Positions 46,828-55,228 are shown, counted from the stretch's first letter. The stretch: DNA of 64,000 nucleotides from Phascolarctobacterium sp. (GCA_030523325.1 JAUNIS010000001.1:1-64000), one strand, 5' to 3'. Made by a program: numbers and translations. Notes: generated by a model not told the origin, from the sequence alone.

Positions 46828-46866
46828 AGAAAACTGACTCGAAGCTTTTCAGTCCGAGTCAGTTGT
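46828..46866 (-). terminator. Terminator of ilvNB
   Basis: Stem aactgactcg / cgagtcagtt (46832-46841, 46855-46864) with a T-rich minus-strand tail, about 55 bp after the ilvB stop. Confidence 0.75.
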
Positions 46867-46919
46867 AATTTTTAACACTTGCTAATCTTTTTTTTAGCGA
46901 TTATCCCCTCAATTGGCTT

Positions 46920-48578
46920 TTATTTTTTGAAATTTACGTAAGAGTTGATGAACTTATCGCTACCAGAAGCTACCATGGGTTCAACCATGTTATCGCGACC
47001 AATATTTACTTCGATTAGATAAGGTGCATTCATCTCCATGGCTTTTTCAACAGCACTAGCAAGAGCTTCAGGAGTGCTTACATGTTCACCTGCAATACCA
47101 AAGGCACCTGCATATTTAACAAAGTCGGTACAAGGAGACAGCTCGCAAGCCATAAATCTTTCTTCAAAGAAAACAGTTTGCAGTTGACGAATCATGCCGA
47201 GGCCTGTGTTATTGATAACGATGGCGATAACAGGAATATTATATTGAGCAAGGGTAAAAAGCTCGGAGCCAGTCATCTTAAAACCGCCATCACCCGAAAT
47301 ACTCATAACCTTTGCCTCGGGGCGAGCTAGCTTAGCGCCAATCGCAGCCGGCAAACCAAAGCCCATGGTTCCTAAGCCGCCGCTGGAAATAAATTGGCGA
47401 GCAAATTGAATGCGCAAATTTTGTGCTGCCCACATTTGATGTTGACCGACATCAGTAGTGATAACATAGTCTTTATCTTTAATGACAGGATTCAAGGCCT
47501 TAAAGAAAGCAGGTGCTTCTGCACTGCCACAATCTTCGTCATTAGAGGGCCAACTTTCGATTAAGTTCCACCATTCGTCAAGATTGTGTTCCTTTGTGCC
47601 TTTCTCTAAAAGGTTCAAGGTAATATTCATATTGCCTGTGATACCAAGACCCGTGCTAACATTTTTGTCAACTTCAGCCGGATCGATATCGAGATGGATG
47701 ATGTGTTTACCTTGGGTATAATTTTTGGCATCACCAGTTACGCGGTCGTTAAAACGGGTGCCCACTGCCAAAATTACATCGGCTTCGCGAATTGCATTAT
47801 TTGCTTTTTCGTGACCGTGCAAGCCTGTCAGTCCTAAGAACAGAGAACGATAGGCTGAGATAGCTCCAAGCCCCATAAGAGTGCTGACAACTGGGATATG
47901 TAATTTTTCGCACAGATGCATGGCATCGTATTCGCCATTAGCATTAATAACCCCACCACCGATAATCATTACAGGACGCTTAGCATTGTTAATTACTTCG
48001 CATGCCTTGTCAACTAATTTTTGGTCGGGCATTACCTCACGCACGGGTCTTAATTTATCTACAGTATATTCGATGGTTGCAGTTTGAACGTCACGAGGCA
48101 CGTCGATAAGCACTGGACCTGGGCGACCTGACTTAGCGATTTGAATTGCCAGGCGAATTGTCTGCGCTAAGTGAGCGGGATCCTTAACTAAAAAATTGTG
48201 TTTTGTAATAGGCATAGTGATAGAAGTAATATCAACCTCTTGGAAAGCATCATGCCCGATTAATGATTTATTTACTTGTCCCGTGAAAGCAATAACAGGA
48301 ATGGAATCGAGAAAGGCAGTTGCAAGACCTGTTACTAAATTGGTTGCGCCCGGGCCTGACGTAGCAACGCATACGCCAATCTTACCTGTTGCTCGAGCAT
48401 AGCCATCGGCTGCATGAGTTGCGCCCTGCTCGTGAGCTGTTAAAATATGTTGAATAGTTCCAGATGCACGAATTGCATCGTAAAAAGGAAGTATCGCTCC
48501 GCCTGGATAACCAAATATTGTATCAACGCCTTCTTCGGCTAAACATTTTACCATAATCTCTGCGCCAGTTAATTTCAT
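46920..48578 (-). CDS. ilvB: Acetolactate synthase, large subunit
   Basis: A 552-residue ThDP/FAD enzyme that condenses pyruvate with pyruvate or 2-ketobutyrate for branched-chain amino acids. The catalytic Glu lies in LTAHEQGATHAADGYARATG; the ThDP motif is SGDGGFKMTGSELFTLAQ ending with NN; GGLGTMGFGLPAAIGA precedes it. AAAGGA lies before the ATG. It follows ilvN, so the T-box regulates both. Confidence 0.95.
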   Translation of the reverse strand: MKLTGAEIMVKCLAEEGVDTIFGYPGGAILPFYDAIRASGTIQHILTAHEQGATHAADGYARATGKIGVCVATSGPGATNLVTGLATAFLDSIPVIAFTGQVNKSLIGHDAFQEVDITSITMPITKHNFLVKDPAHLAQTIRLAIQIAKSGRPGPVLIDVPRDVQTATIEYTVDKLRPVREVMPDQKLVDKACEVINNAKRPVMIIGGGVINANGEYDAMHLCEKLHIPVVSTLMGLGAISAYRSLFLGLTGLHGHEKANNAIREADVILAVGTRFNDRVTGDAKNYTQGKHIIHLDIDPAEVDKNVSTGLGITGNMNITLNLLEKGTKEHNLDEWWNLIESWPSNDEDCGSAEAPAFFKALNPVIKDKDYVITTDVGQHQMWAAQNLRIQFARQFISSGGLGTMGFGLPAAIGAKLARPEAKVMSISGDGGFKMTGSELFTLAQYNIPVIAIVINNTGLGMIRQLQTVFFEERFMACELSPCTDFVKYAGAFGIAGEHVSTPEALASAVEKAMEMNAPYLIEVNIGRDNMVEPMVASGSDKFINSYVNFKK

Positions 48579-48597
48579 GAGCTCACGTCCTTTCTAA

Positions 48598-49134
48598 TTA
48601 AACAGCTTTGTTTTCTTCAAAAACGGGCCATTCGTAACGAGATTCTTCAACACCAAGATGCTCGTCCCCTCTTTCAAGAGCAACAAGACCTGTTTGTACC
48701 ATTTCACTGATACCGTAATCTCTCATTACATTTACGAAGGCTGCAAGCTTTGCATCGTCGCCGGTTACTAAAAAGATTAAGGATTCGCCGGTTACATCAA
48801 CTGCATGAGCACGGAAAACTTCGGCAAGGCGAAGAATTTCGATACGTTTTTCTCCTGCGTGAACCTTAACCATAGCCATGCTACGTTTAGCGCTGGACGC
48901 GGGAGGAAGAACCTTTACTTTTTCAACCTCGGGAAGCTTGGCGATTTGTTTTACAACTTGGATAATTGTGGGCTCGTCCGCTTCCATAGTTACTGTCATA
49001 CGAGATAATTCGGGAGTTTGAGTTGTACCAACAGCCAAGCTGTCGATATTGTAACCACGACGAGAGAATAAACCAGCAACGCGCATCAATACGCCCGGTT
49101 GGTTTTGTACAACGATAGAAATAATTTGTTCCAT
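48598..49134 (-). CDS. ilvN: Acetolactate synthase, regulatory small subunit
   Basis: A 178-residue protein. An N-terminal ACT domain (QNQPGVLMRVAGLFSRRGYNIDSL) binds valine for feedback inhibition, and a C-terminal domain follows. The order small-then-large subunit is less common than ilvB-ilvN. AGGAGG precedes the ATG, directly after the T-box terminator. Confidence 0.95.
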   Translation of the reverse strand: MEQIISIVVQNQPGVLMRVAGLFSRRGYNIDSLAVGTTQTPELSRMTVTMEADEPTIIQVVKQIAKLPEVEKVKVLPPASSAKRSMAMVKVHAGEKRIEILRLAEVFRAHAVDVTGESLIFLVTGDDAKLAAFVNVMRDYGISEMVQTGLVALERGDEHLGVEESRYEWPVFEENKAV

Positions 49135-49149
49135 GTTTTTCCTCCTAAA

Positions 49150-49405
49150 AACAACTTCGCCCCCATCTGGCTTGCAGACAGGGGCGAATATTTTCGCGGT
49201 ACCACCCTTATTTTAACTTCATTTTATGGAGGCGTTTACTCCACACGTAACGCTGTGCCTGCGTCAACCCCTACTACTGGTTCAGGATTGCGGCTCCGGG
49301 ACTACAACTCAAGGACTTTTCGTAACGACTTGCACCAAAATATCGTCTCTCTTACCAATATCTCCTAGGTCCTCCCCATCGTGGCCTTTATTTAATTTGA
49401 ATCTA
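49150..49405 (-). promoter_or_regulatory. T-box leader of ilvNB
   Basis: The T-box GGTGGTACCGCG lies at 49206-49195 on the minus strand, followed by a GC-rich terminator stem (cgcccc...ggggcg, 49155-49189) and a T run. The specifier region is GTTGTAGTC (49308-49300), the same valine-codon string as in the valS leader, so the unit should respond to valine starvation. Confidence 0.93.
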
Positions 49406-49411
49406 GGCAAT

Positions 49412-49440
49412 ATTATGCAAAATTTTAGAAATTTCGTCAA
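49412..49440 (-). promoter_or_regulatory. Promoter of the ilvNB T-box transcript
   Basis: TTGACG (49435-49440), a 17-bp spacer and CATAAT (49412-49417). The remaining 90 bp up to the nitrilase stop contain nothing else I can support. Confidence 0.65.
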
Positions 49441-49531
49441 GAAAATATTTTTAATTCTTTTTTTATGTACAAGTTCAACCCTTCCTCAAAAAAAAAGTGT
49501 AACTTGTATAACAAAATTAAATGTTAGCGAG

Positions 49532-50452
49532 TTATTTCTCCACCACGTTTAACTGCAAAACATCGGTTCTAGCGTAATGACCGCATACATCATGCTCCAT
49601 CTTACTAGCCGGAACCATTTGCATATCCAGGGTAGCAAAGATAATTTCTTCCTTGTCCCAAATCGTTTCGGAAACTGCGTGACCCTTAGGATCGATTACG
49701 CAGCTACCACCTCGACAAACAATTTCTGGCAATGCAGCAATTTCTGCAGCTGCACTAAAGGTTTCAGGATAATCCTTCTTCGTGAAATACATGTCGCAGT
49801 TGATAAAGTAACAATGTCCCTCAATGGCAATATGCCTGATAGTATCCTGCCATTCTTTGTTATCGTTAGTATTAGGAGAAATATAAATAGAAATACCTTT
49901 TTGATAAAGTGCAACGCGTGCCAAAGGCATATAACTTTCCCAGCAAATAAGATTGCCCATAGGCCCCCAGGGAGTATTCATCACCGGGAAAAATTCTTTA
50001 TCGGCGTCACCCCACACAACACGTTCAGAACCGGTTGGTTTTAATTTTCTATGGTTCAATGCCTCCCCCGTAGGAGAAATCATCATATTGGAATTATAAA
50101 GAGTTCCTGTAACAGCATCTCTCTCGGAATAACCGATACTTACATAGACGCCATAGCGAACAGCAGCCTCGATAATTTTTTTCATTTCAGGTCCGTCTTT
50201 AAGGATAGAATTATCGTAATAAGTTTTCCAATCCTTACGACCAATTTCATTGCGAGAGCCAACAGTGAAACCAAAGGTCATACCATAGGGATAACCAGGA
50301 ACAAATAATTCCGGAAAAACTATGAGCTCAGCTCCTTGCTCTGCACATTCAGTAATATATTTTAAAACTTTTTCTACGCATTTATCGGCGTCAAACATGA
50401 CGGGAGTAGCTTGAACAAGTGCTAGCTTACAGGTATCCTTTAAATTTTTCAT
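49532..50452 (-). CDS. Nitrilase-superfamily carbon-nitrogen hydrolase
   Basis: A 306-residue cytoplasmic enzyme. The Glu-Lys-Cys triad is visible: PELFVPGYPYG, HRKLKPTGSERVVWGDAD and NLICWESYMPLAR. The GSERVVWG and CWE segments are those of true nitrilases (branch 1), so nitrile hydrolysis to an acid is the first guess; amidase activity is possible. The ATG at 50452 has GAGGTG upstream, while the 43 in-frame codons before it run into the tRNA terminator and tRNA and are not coding. It is monocistronic. Confidence 0.85.
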   Translation of the reverse strand: MKNLKDTCKLALVQATPVMFDADKCVEKVLKYITECAEQGAELIVFPELFVPGYPYGMTFGFTVGSRNEIGRKDWKTYYDNSILKDGPEMKKIIEAAVRYGVYVSIGYSERDAVTGTLYNSNMMISPTGEALNHRKLKPTGSERVVWGDADKEFFPVMNTPWGPMGNLICWESYMPLARVALYQKGISIYISPNTNDNKEWQDTIRHIAIEGHCYFINCDMYFTKKDYPETFSAAAEIAALPEIVCRGGSCVIDPKGHAVSETIWDKEEIIFATLDMQMVPASKMEHDVCGHYARTDVLQLNVVEK

Positions 50453-50515
50453 ACACTCACCTCTAAAGAAATTTTTTAATGAAATCTTATCACAAATCAA
50501 ATACGTCGTAAACAA

Positions 50516-50543
50516 AAAAGAACTTGCTGAGCAAGTTCTTTTG
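50516..50543 (-). terminator. Terminator of tRNA-Leu
   Basis: Stem aaagaacttgct / (a)gcaagttcttt (50517-50541) with a T-rich minus-strand tail, about 10 bp after the encoded CCA. Confidence 0.85.
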
Positions 50544-50551
50544 AGACAATT

Positions 50552-50636
50552 TGGTGCGAGTGACAGGAATCGAACCTGCACGCCGAAAGGCGCTAGATCC
50601 TAAGTCTAGTGCGTCTGCCAGTTCCGCCACACTCGC
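50552..50636 (-). tRNA. tRNA-Leu(UAG)
   Basis: 85 nt including an encoded CCA (50552-50554). The acceptor stem is GCGAGTG/CACTCGC, the anticodon stem is CTAGA/TCTAG with loop CTTAGGA giving anticodon UAG, a long variable arm (GCGCC TTTC GGCGT) is present as expected for tRNA-Leu, and the T loop reads GGTTCGATTCC. Confidence 0.97.
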
Positions 50637-50650
50637 ACGTAACAGAAAAT

Positions 50651-50679
50651 ATTATATCTTAAAAAATAAAATATTTCAA
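50651..50679 (-). promoter_or_regulatory. Promoter of tRNA-Leu
   Basis: TTGAAA (50674-50679), a 17-bp spacer and TATAAT (50651-50656), 15 bp upstream of the mature 5' end. Confidence 0.8.
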
Positions 50680-50737
50680 GAAAAAATTACAAGAGACGCA
50701 CTGATGTTCCTCGCCCACCGCGAAAAAAATTTTTCGA

Positions 50738-51901
50738 TTACTTGCCACTATTAATATCGGCGTTAATGCGAGCCTTCATATCTTCCCAAACGATAATCTT
50801 GGCTTTGCTAAAACCATTAAAATTCGTAGCAGATGCCGATGTATACGCGCCGCAGGCTGGTACCAAAAGCTTGTCACCCATCTCTAGGGTAGCTGTCATA
50901 CTGCCACGAAACATAACGTCTAAGGAGTCACAGCTAGGCCCAGCAAAGGTTGCTACAATTTTTTTAACTCCTTTTTTAAAGCTTAATAACTGAAAGTCCC
51001 ATTGATCGAAAAGCACACCTGAAAAGGTTCCGTATAGTCCTTCGTCCAAAAAATACCAGGGCATCCCCCCGCGCTTGGTAACACCGATAACACTAGTAAT
51101 CAAGTTAACAGCCGTACCACAGATAAAACGACCAGGCTCACACCAAATTTCTGCGTCCGGAAAATCTTCATCCAAACGAGCAGAGATTTGCTTGAGCATT
51201 TCCGGCAGGTTGAACTTTACTTTTTGTTCAGGAATGGGCATGCCACCACCAATATCTAGAATATGTAAATCGAGACCAACCTCTTTGGCCTCGGCAAATA
51301 ATTCACGAGAAATGTCAAGCGCCTGTAAGTAAGGATCAGCTACCACCGTTTGACTACCTACATGGAAAGCAATGCCAGCCATATCTAAACCAGCTTCCTT
51401 AGCTTGGAGCATTAAATTGAGTGCGTCCTCGCGTGACGCGCCAAATTTTGAGTTTAAATCTACATGAGCAGAAGAATTATCGACACGTAGACGCAGCAGT
51501 ACAGTCGCACCAGGACACACCGCCTGTATTTTTCCAATCTCTGTAACACTATCAAAGGTCATACGGTGTACGCCGCAATCACTGCATGCTAAAAGACCCA
51601 CGTGAGTCTTTACAGGATTTGCATAGATAAGTCGACTGCCATCTACACCCATATCATACAAAGTCTTAATTTCACCGTCGGATGCAACGTCAAAGCAAGA
51701 ACCCAGCTTTGACATTAACCGCAAAATTTCTGGATGGGGATTCGCCTTGATGGCGTAATGCACCTTCGCACGTGGCAAATGCTTTCGTAAAACTTCGTAG
51801 TTCTTCTTTACCTGGTCTAATGATAATACTAGTAAAGGAGAGCCAAAACGTGCCACTAATTTTTCCACAGCTACTTGACTAAGTTGAAAACCTTTGTTCA
51901 T
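50738..51901 (-). CDS. Lysine/ornithine decarboxylase, alanine-racemase fold
   Basis: A 387-residue PLP enzyme. The PLP Lys is in HYAIKANPHPEIL; HVGSQ, DIGGGMP and CEPGRF line the barrel; the catalytic Cys is in GPSCDSLD and the dimer-interface CGAYTSASATNFNGF follows. It is the eukaryotic-ODC-like type. In Selenomonas such an enzyme decarboxylates both lysine and ornithine, and its cadaverine is linked to peptidoglycan to anchor the outer membrane; the same role is plausible here. The AAGGAGG site fixes the ATG at 51901. Upstream is a short promoter-hairpin unit. Confidence 0.9.
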   Translation of the reverse strand: MNKGFQLSQVAVEKLVARFGSPLLVLSLDQVKKNYEVLRKHLPRAKVHYAIKANPHPEILRLMSKLGSCFDVASDGEIKTLYDMGVDGSRLIYANPVKTHVGLLACSDCGVHRMTFDSVTEIGKIQAVCPGATVLLRLRVDNSSAHVDLNSKFGASREDALNLMLQAKEAGLDMAGIAFHVGSQTVVADPYLQALDISRELFAEAKEVGLDLHILDIGGGMPIPEQKVKFNLPEMLKQISARLDEDFPDAEIWCEPGRFICGTAVNLITSVIGVTKRGGMPWYFLDEGLYGTFSGVLFDQWDFQLLSFKKGVKKIVATFAGPSCDSLDVMFRGSMTATLEMGDKLLVPACGAYTSASATNFNGFSKAKIIVWEDMKARINADINSGK

Positions 51902-52064
51902 GTAACAATCCTCCTTAGAATAATATTTATCGTATAGAAGAATACAATAAGTTTTGCAGAAAACGCATAAAGAAAGATTAAGGAAATGCGTCAAAACCTG
52001 TTTTTTCCTCCCTGATTATCTTCCATACTTTATTTGTCCGATGTTTTGACTTGAGCATTTAAAA

Positions 52065-52130
52065 TTTAATAAAAATAAAGCGACTCACAAGTTGAAAGAT
52101 TTTCTCCAACCAACTCCTTCGTCGCTTTAC
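52065..52130 (-). ncRNA. Candidate short hairpin RNA or leader attenuator
   Basis: On the minus strand a promoter at 52137-52165 should start a transcript near 52130. It immediately folds into an 8-bp outer stem (aaagcgac / gtcgcttt, 52077-52128) with an inner agttg/caact stem, then runs into a T-rich tail (TTTATTTTTATT). This gives an RNA of about 60 nt, ending about 165 nt before the decarboxylase start. No open frame of note and no known RNA family were recognised. Confidence 0.5.
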
Positions 52131-52136
52131 GGACAC

Positions 52137-52165
52137 ATTATAAACCTGCTTTTTTTGATTGTAAA
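52137..52165 (-). promoter_or_regulatory. Promoter of the candidate RNA/decarboxylase leader
   Basis: TTTACA (52160-52165), a 17-bp spacer and consensus TATAAT (52137-52142). Confidence 0.7.
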
Positions 52166-52235
52166 GTAGTTTTTTTATGAAAAATTAAGTATTCTCTGTG
52201 TCCACTAATCTTGACAAGTTTCTAAAGCAAAAATA

Positions 52236-52258
52236 ACTACGCCTAACTCAGGCGTAGT
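52236..52258 (-). terminator. Ancestral terminator of the glycyl-radical-activase gene
   Basis: A perfect 9-bp stem (actacgcct / aggcgtagt) with a 5-base loop and T-rich tails on both sides. It lies 20 bp beyond the stop codon of the orphan activase 3' end at 52278-52396, so it is probably the original terminator of that gene before the island was inserted. Confidence 0.75.
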
Positions 52259-52277
52259 CATTTTGTATTTCATGTTT

Positions 52278-52396
52278 TTATCTAAAATCCGCAACGCCGA
52301 CGCCTTCAGAACGTACTATGTCACGCAGATGCTCCAAGGCAGCAGCATCAGGGCGATAAAAATCATCTGTTGGCTTCTCAAGACCCAAGGCTTCGT
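52278..52396 (-). pseudogene. Orphan 3' end of a glycyl-radical-enzyme activase gene
   Basis: Bases 52284-52396 match 55363-55475, the 3' end of the intact activase gene, at about 104 of 113 positions. The fragment stays open and encodes ALGLEKPTDDFYRPDAAALE and onward to ADFR, then TAA, where the intact gene ends in TAG. Most differences are synonymous. The match stops abruptly at 52396. It is a gene end displaced by the island at 52397-55356. Confidence 0.85.
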
Positions 52397-52544
52397 GAGC
52401 AGGACGATATAACTATGCCCTGGGTGTTTTTGATTATTGCGCTTATTAAAATATTAATAAACTTCTCGTACGTGATAGGTTATTATAGACTCTTCTAAAA
52501 AGAAATGGTCTAACAAACAATATGAAATAGATTAAAAAATCCAC

Positions 52545-52611
52545 TTGACTTTGTCATTGACATATATTAGAATATACCAAGAAATAAATTATTAACCTAA
52601 TTGGTTAATAA
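52545..52611 (+). promoter_or_regulatory. Island promoter with palindromic operator
   Basis: TTGACT (52545-52550), a 17-bp spacer and TAGAAT (52568-52573) are followed at 52589-52611 by a 23-bp palindrome (ttattaacc, 5-base centre, ggttaataa). The palindrome lies just after the predicted start site, where the HTH protein encoded next could bind and repress itself. Confidence 0.7.
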
Positions 52612-52636
52612 TAACTGCTTCGAAAGGTTGACTACA

Positions 52637-53713
52637 ATGGATAATATTACTTCTCCAATAAACCCTAGTATTATTCTGAAGAATTTACTACAAGTTAGCG
52701 GAATGTCCCAAAAAGAATTAGCCATACGTACAGGTGTAACAGAAAAACATATCTGCAACATTATAAAAGGAGAAAAGGAGATTTCTGATGCTTTTGCGCG
52801 CAAGTTGAGTTACGCCTTGCCTCATAGCGAAGACTGGGCTGTTTTACAAGCTAAATACAAGGCCTATCAGTTAAAATTAGAAGACGAAAACTCCATTTCA
52901 GAAGAAGAAATAAATGTTTTAAAACAACTTAAAGAAATTATAGGTTACTGTATAGAGAAGAAATTTATGCATAATCATTGCAGTGATGCTGAAAAAGTTC
53001 TTCAGTTGCGAGAATTACTTAAGATAAGCGACCTGACATCTATTCCTAAAATCACTTATAACGCAGCCTATCGGGCACAAATCTCAAGTAATGCCAAAGT
53101 TAACGCTTATGTTCTCTTTGCATGGCAAATGCTCTGCGAAAAGGAAACAGAATCAGAAAATGTTGTTACAGTATTAAATAAATCTTTATTGAAAGATAAA
53201 CTAAATGAAATTCGCAGTCTAATGTTTGATAAAATCAGTGATAGTTGTAATGCATTACAACAAATACTTGCTGAATGTGGCATCATTTTTCATATCGCTC
53301 ACAATTTTCGCGGTGCTCCGGTACAGGGTTTTATCAAACCTACTAGCGATAATAAGTTATTGCTTTGTCTAACTATAAGACGCAACCGTGCAGATATCTT
53401 TTGGTTTACGTTATTTCACGAAATTGCTCATGTCCTACATGGTGATTTCGCAACAAGATTTGTGGACTTCGAGTCCGTAGAAACGGATATAGAAGCTAAA
53501 GCCAACAAATTTGCACGTGATATACTTATTTCTCCCATAGTCTATAGGGATTTTGTTCAAAGTACTACTAATTTCAATTGGTCCGCTGTGCTAGAACTTG
53601 CTAGAAGAGCAAATGTAACACCTACGATTGCCCTAGGGCGCTTGCAAAAAGATGAACTCGTAGAATGGAATTTGTATTCCGACAAAGTTGAAAGGTATCA
53701 GTGGGTACAATAA
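52637..53713 (+). CDS. HigA-like XRE regulator fused to an ImmA/IrrE metallopeptidase domain
   Basis: About 358 residues. An N-terminal XRE helix-turn-helix (NLLQVSGMSQKELAIRTGVTEKHICNI) is followed by a helical linker and a C-terminal ImmA/IrrE domain with the zinc motif FHEIAHVLHGD and a later Glu-rich helix (DIEAKANKFARDIL). Such fusions act as antitoxins, or as repressors cleaved to release mobile-element genes. The ATG at 52637 has AAAGG upstream. No HigB-type toxin gene is adjacent. It is probably the island's master regulator. Confidence 0.85.
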   Translation: MDNITSPINPSIILKNLLQVSGMSQKELAIRTGVTEKHICNIIKGEKEISDAFARKLSYALPHSEDWAVLQAKYKAYQLKLEDENSISEEEINVLKQLKEIIGYCIEKKFMHNHCSDAEKVLQLRELLKISDLTSIPKITYNAAYRAQISSNAKVNAYVLFAWQMLCEKETESENVVTVLNKSLLKDKLNEIRSLMFDKISDSCNALQQILAECGIIFHIAHNFRGAPVQGFIKPTSDNKLLLCLTIRRNRADIFWFTLFHEIAHVLHGDFATRFVDFESVETDIEAKANKFARDILISPIVYRDFVQSTTNFNWSAVLELARRANVTPTIALGRLQKDELVEWNLYSDKVERYQWVQ

Positions 53714-53740
53714 AACATTTTTTCATCGGAGGTGAGGCCT

Positions 53741-53906
53741 ATGACTGAAAAAAACAAAACGCATTGAAAAACTGTTGGCGCAGTTAATCAATACGTTTCA
53801 TTATCCGGAGATGATAAATCATAACCAGAGTAGTTGCTATTTATGGTATCATCTCCACATATGGTTGTCAATTGAAATTTATATTATTTTAGAAATGGCA
53901 AACTAG
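53741..53906 (+). pseudogene. Small ORF broken (or slipped) at an A7 run
   Basis: A near-perfect GGAGGTGAGG site precedes ATG at 53741, but the frame stops after eight codons (MTEKNKTH). If one A of the seven-A run at 53748-53754 is skipped, the frame opens to a 54-residue protein (MTEKTKRIEKLLAQLINTFH... ending EMAN) with its stop at 53904. The strong ribosome binding site on a dead frame suggests either a recent frameshift or slippage at the A run. No family was recognised. It sits between the HigA-like gene and the DUF4417-like gene. Confidence 0.5.
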
Positions 53907-53926
53907 TCTGTAAAGGAGTTGATCTT

Positions 53927-54547
53927 ATGACTAGCAAAGAAATGCGCGAAAACCCATTATTTATGCGTAACAATTTTAATTCTGTAGGCAAATGGGGTTT
54001 TGCGCTTAATAAGAAGCAAAATATCGATTTAAACAACATCCAACTCATCGCATCTTCAAACATAAAAACTAATGACACTGAGGAAAATAAACAAAAAGGT
54101 GTCCATCATTATGTGGATGATTATAGATTCAACAGTTTATATGATCATCCAGAAAAAAGTCTTAAACGCTATTCCCAGTACAAATTCTTAATTTTACCAG
54201 AGTATTCCACTTTCGCCGACATGGACCTTTGGCGACAAATAGAAAGCACTGGCAAAAATCGTTGGGTCGGTGCCTATTGGCAATCTCATGGACTTCTCGT
54301 AGTACCAGCTATTTGTTGGAGCACACCACGTAGTTATGAATTTTGTTTCGATGCTGTCGAACGTGGTTCTGTCGTAGCAGTAGGTATGATTGAATGCAAA
54401 AAACAAAAAAAATTATTTCTATATGGATACGATGCTATGTTAGAACGCATAAATCCATCTGCTATTATCATACTCGGCTCACCCTTCACAGAAATGCGTG
54501 GTAATATCATTCCTGTAAAATACAGTTATAACGGAGGGAATTGCTAG
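53927..54547 (+). CDS. DUF4417-like protein
   Basis: A 206-residue cytoplasmic protein. The layout HHYVDDYRFNSLYDHPEKSLKRY, FLILPEYSTFADMDLWRQIES, NRWVGAYWQSHGLLVVPAICW, then FCFDAVERGSVVAVGM matches the DUF4417 pattern as I remember it, a family of unknown function common in phages and integrative elements. AAGGAG precedes the ATG. It is followed by two small genes with 1-2 bp gaps, so the three form one translational unit. Confidence 0.75.
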   Translation: MTSKEMRENPLFMRNNFNSVGKWGFALNKKQNIDLNNIQLIASSNIKTNDTEENKQKGVHHYVDDYRFNSLYDHPEKSLKRYSQYKFLILPEYSTFADMDLWRQIESTGKNRWVGAYWQSHGLLVVPAICWSTPRSYEFCFDAVERGSVVAVGMIECKKQKKLFLYGYDAMLERINPSAIIILGSPFTEMRGNIIPVKYSYNGGNC

Positions 54548-54548
54548 A

Positions 54549-54938
54549 ATGGGAGGAAAAGGCACTTACTCATCAGGAAAATCACCCTCTTTCACCTATA
54601 AAAAAATTGGTGAAATTTCAGGTATTAAAATATTAGCTCCTATTGATGAAACAAAAGCTCTCAAACTTCCTGAGGAATCTCATAGTCCCAAAACAAGTTA
54701 CGTTGTTCTTGATAAAAATGGAATTTTTCATCAATTTAGAGAGTATAACGAAAACCACGAAGTTGTGCTGGAAATAGGATATCACCACGAGCCAAGGTTA
54801 GGCACTGGGGATGTTCTACACGTACATATTCACAGCACTCCAGGTGTAATACATCATCGTGAAGCTGAAAAACGAGTCATAAAATCTGGCGATCCCATCT
54901 ACGAAAAATATAAATTTCTATTTAAGGGGGTAAATTAA
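54549..54938 (+). CDS. Small His-rich protein of the DUF4417 cassette, unknown function
   Basis: A 129-residue soluble protein starting MGGKGTYSSGKSPSF, with a Gly/Ser-rich lead, a central strand-rich part (SYVVLDKNGIFHQFREY) and a His cluster (GYHHEPRLGTGDVLHVHIHS, later HHRE) that could bind metal. It ends in KYKFLFKGVN. The ATG lies one base after the DUF4417-like stop, with GGAGG inside that gene. I do not recognise a named family. Confidence 0.75.
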   Translation: MGGKGTYSSGKSPSFTYKKIGEISGIKILAPIDETKALKLPEESHSPKTSYVVLDKNGIFHQFREYNENHEVVLEIGYHHEPRLGTGDVLHVHIHSTPGVIHHREAEKRVIKSGDPIYEKYKFLFKGVN

Positions 54939-54940
54939 AA

Positions 54941-55228
54941 ATGAAAGGTAATTCGCTTCCCGAGTTCATAGATGACTTGTTGACCGCAGGGGGTCCTGAA
55001 AAAGAGTTTATTTTCCACGACAAACGTTATTTTCTCGAGACAATTTGGCACGAAGATTTACAAGAAAACGAAATGTACATTTTTGAAATTACTGACAATG
55101 ACAAAATCGTGTTCAGTTGTTTCGGAAAAAATCTTGAAGAATGTGTAAGACAATTTGAAAAAGCGCCTATCTTTGACGGCCTAAATATCTATCAAGTTGA
55201 ACAAGAAATTTCTGTTTTATTTGGATAA
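54941..55228 (+). CDS. Small acidic protein of the DUF4417 cassette, unknown function
   Basis: A 95-residue acidic protein beginning MKGNSLPEFIDDLLTAGGPEKEF, with alternating strands and a C-terminal helix. It has no Cys pattern, signal or membrane segment. The ribosome binding site (AAGGGGG) is in the end of the previous gene, two bases away. It is small and acidic and the last gene of the cassette, so an immunity or partner role is conceivable but unsupported. Confidence 0.7.
   Translation: MKGNSLPEFIDDLLTAGGPEKEFIFHDKRYFLETIWHEDLQENEMYIFEITDNDKIVFSCFGKNLEECVRQFEKAPIFDGLNIYQVEQEISVLFG

Noticed and set aside
50453-50581. N-terminal extension of the nitrilase gene
   Set aside because: The extra codons pass through the tRNA terminator and into the tRNA-Leu gene, and a good ribosome binding site exists at the later ATG.
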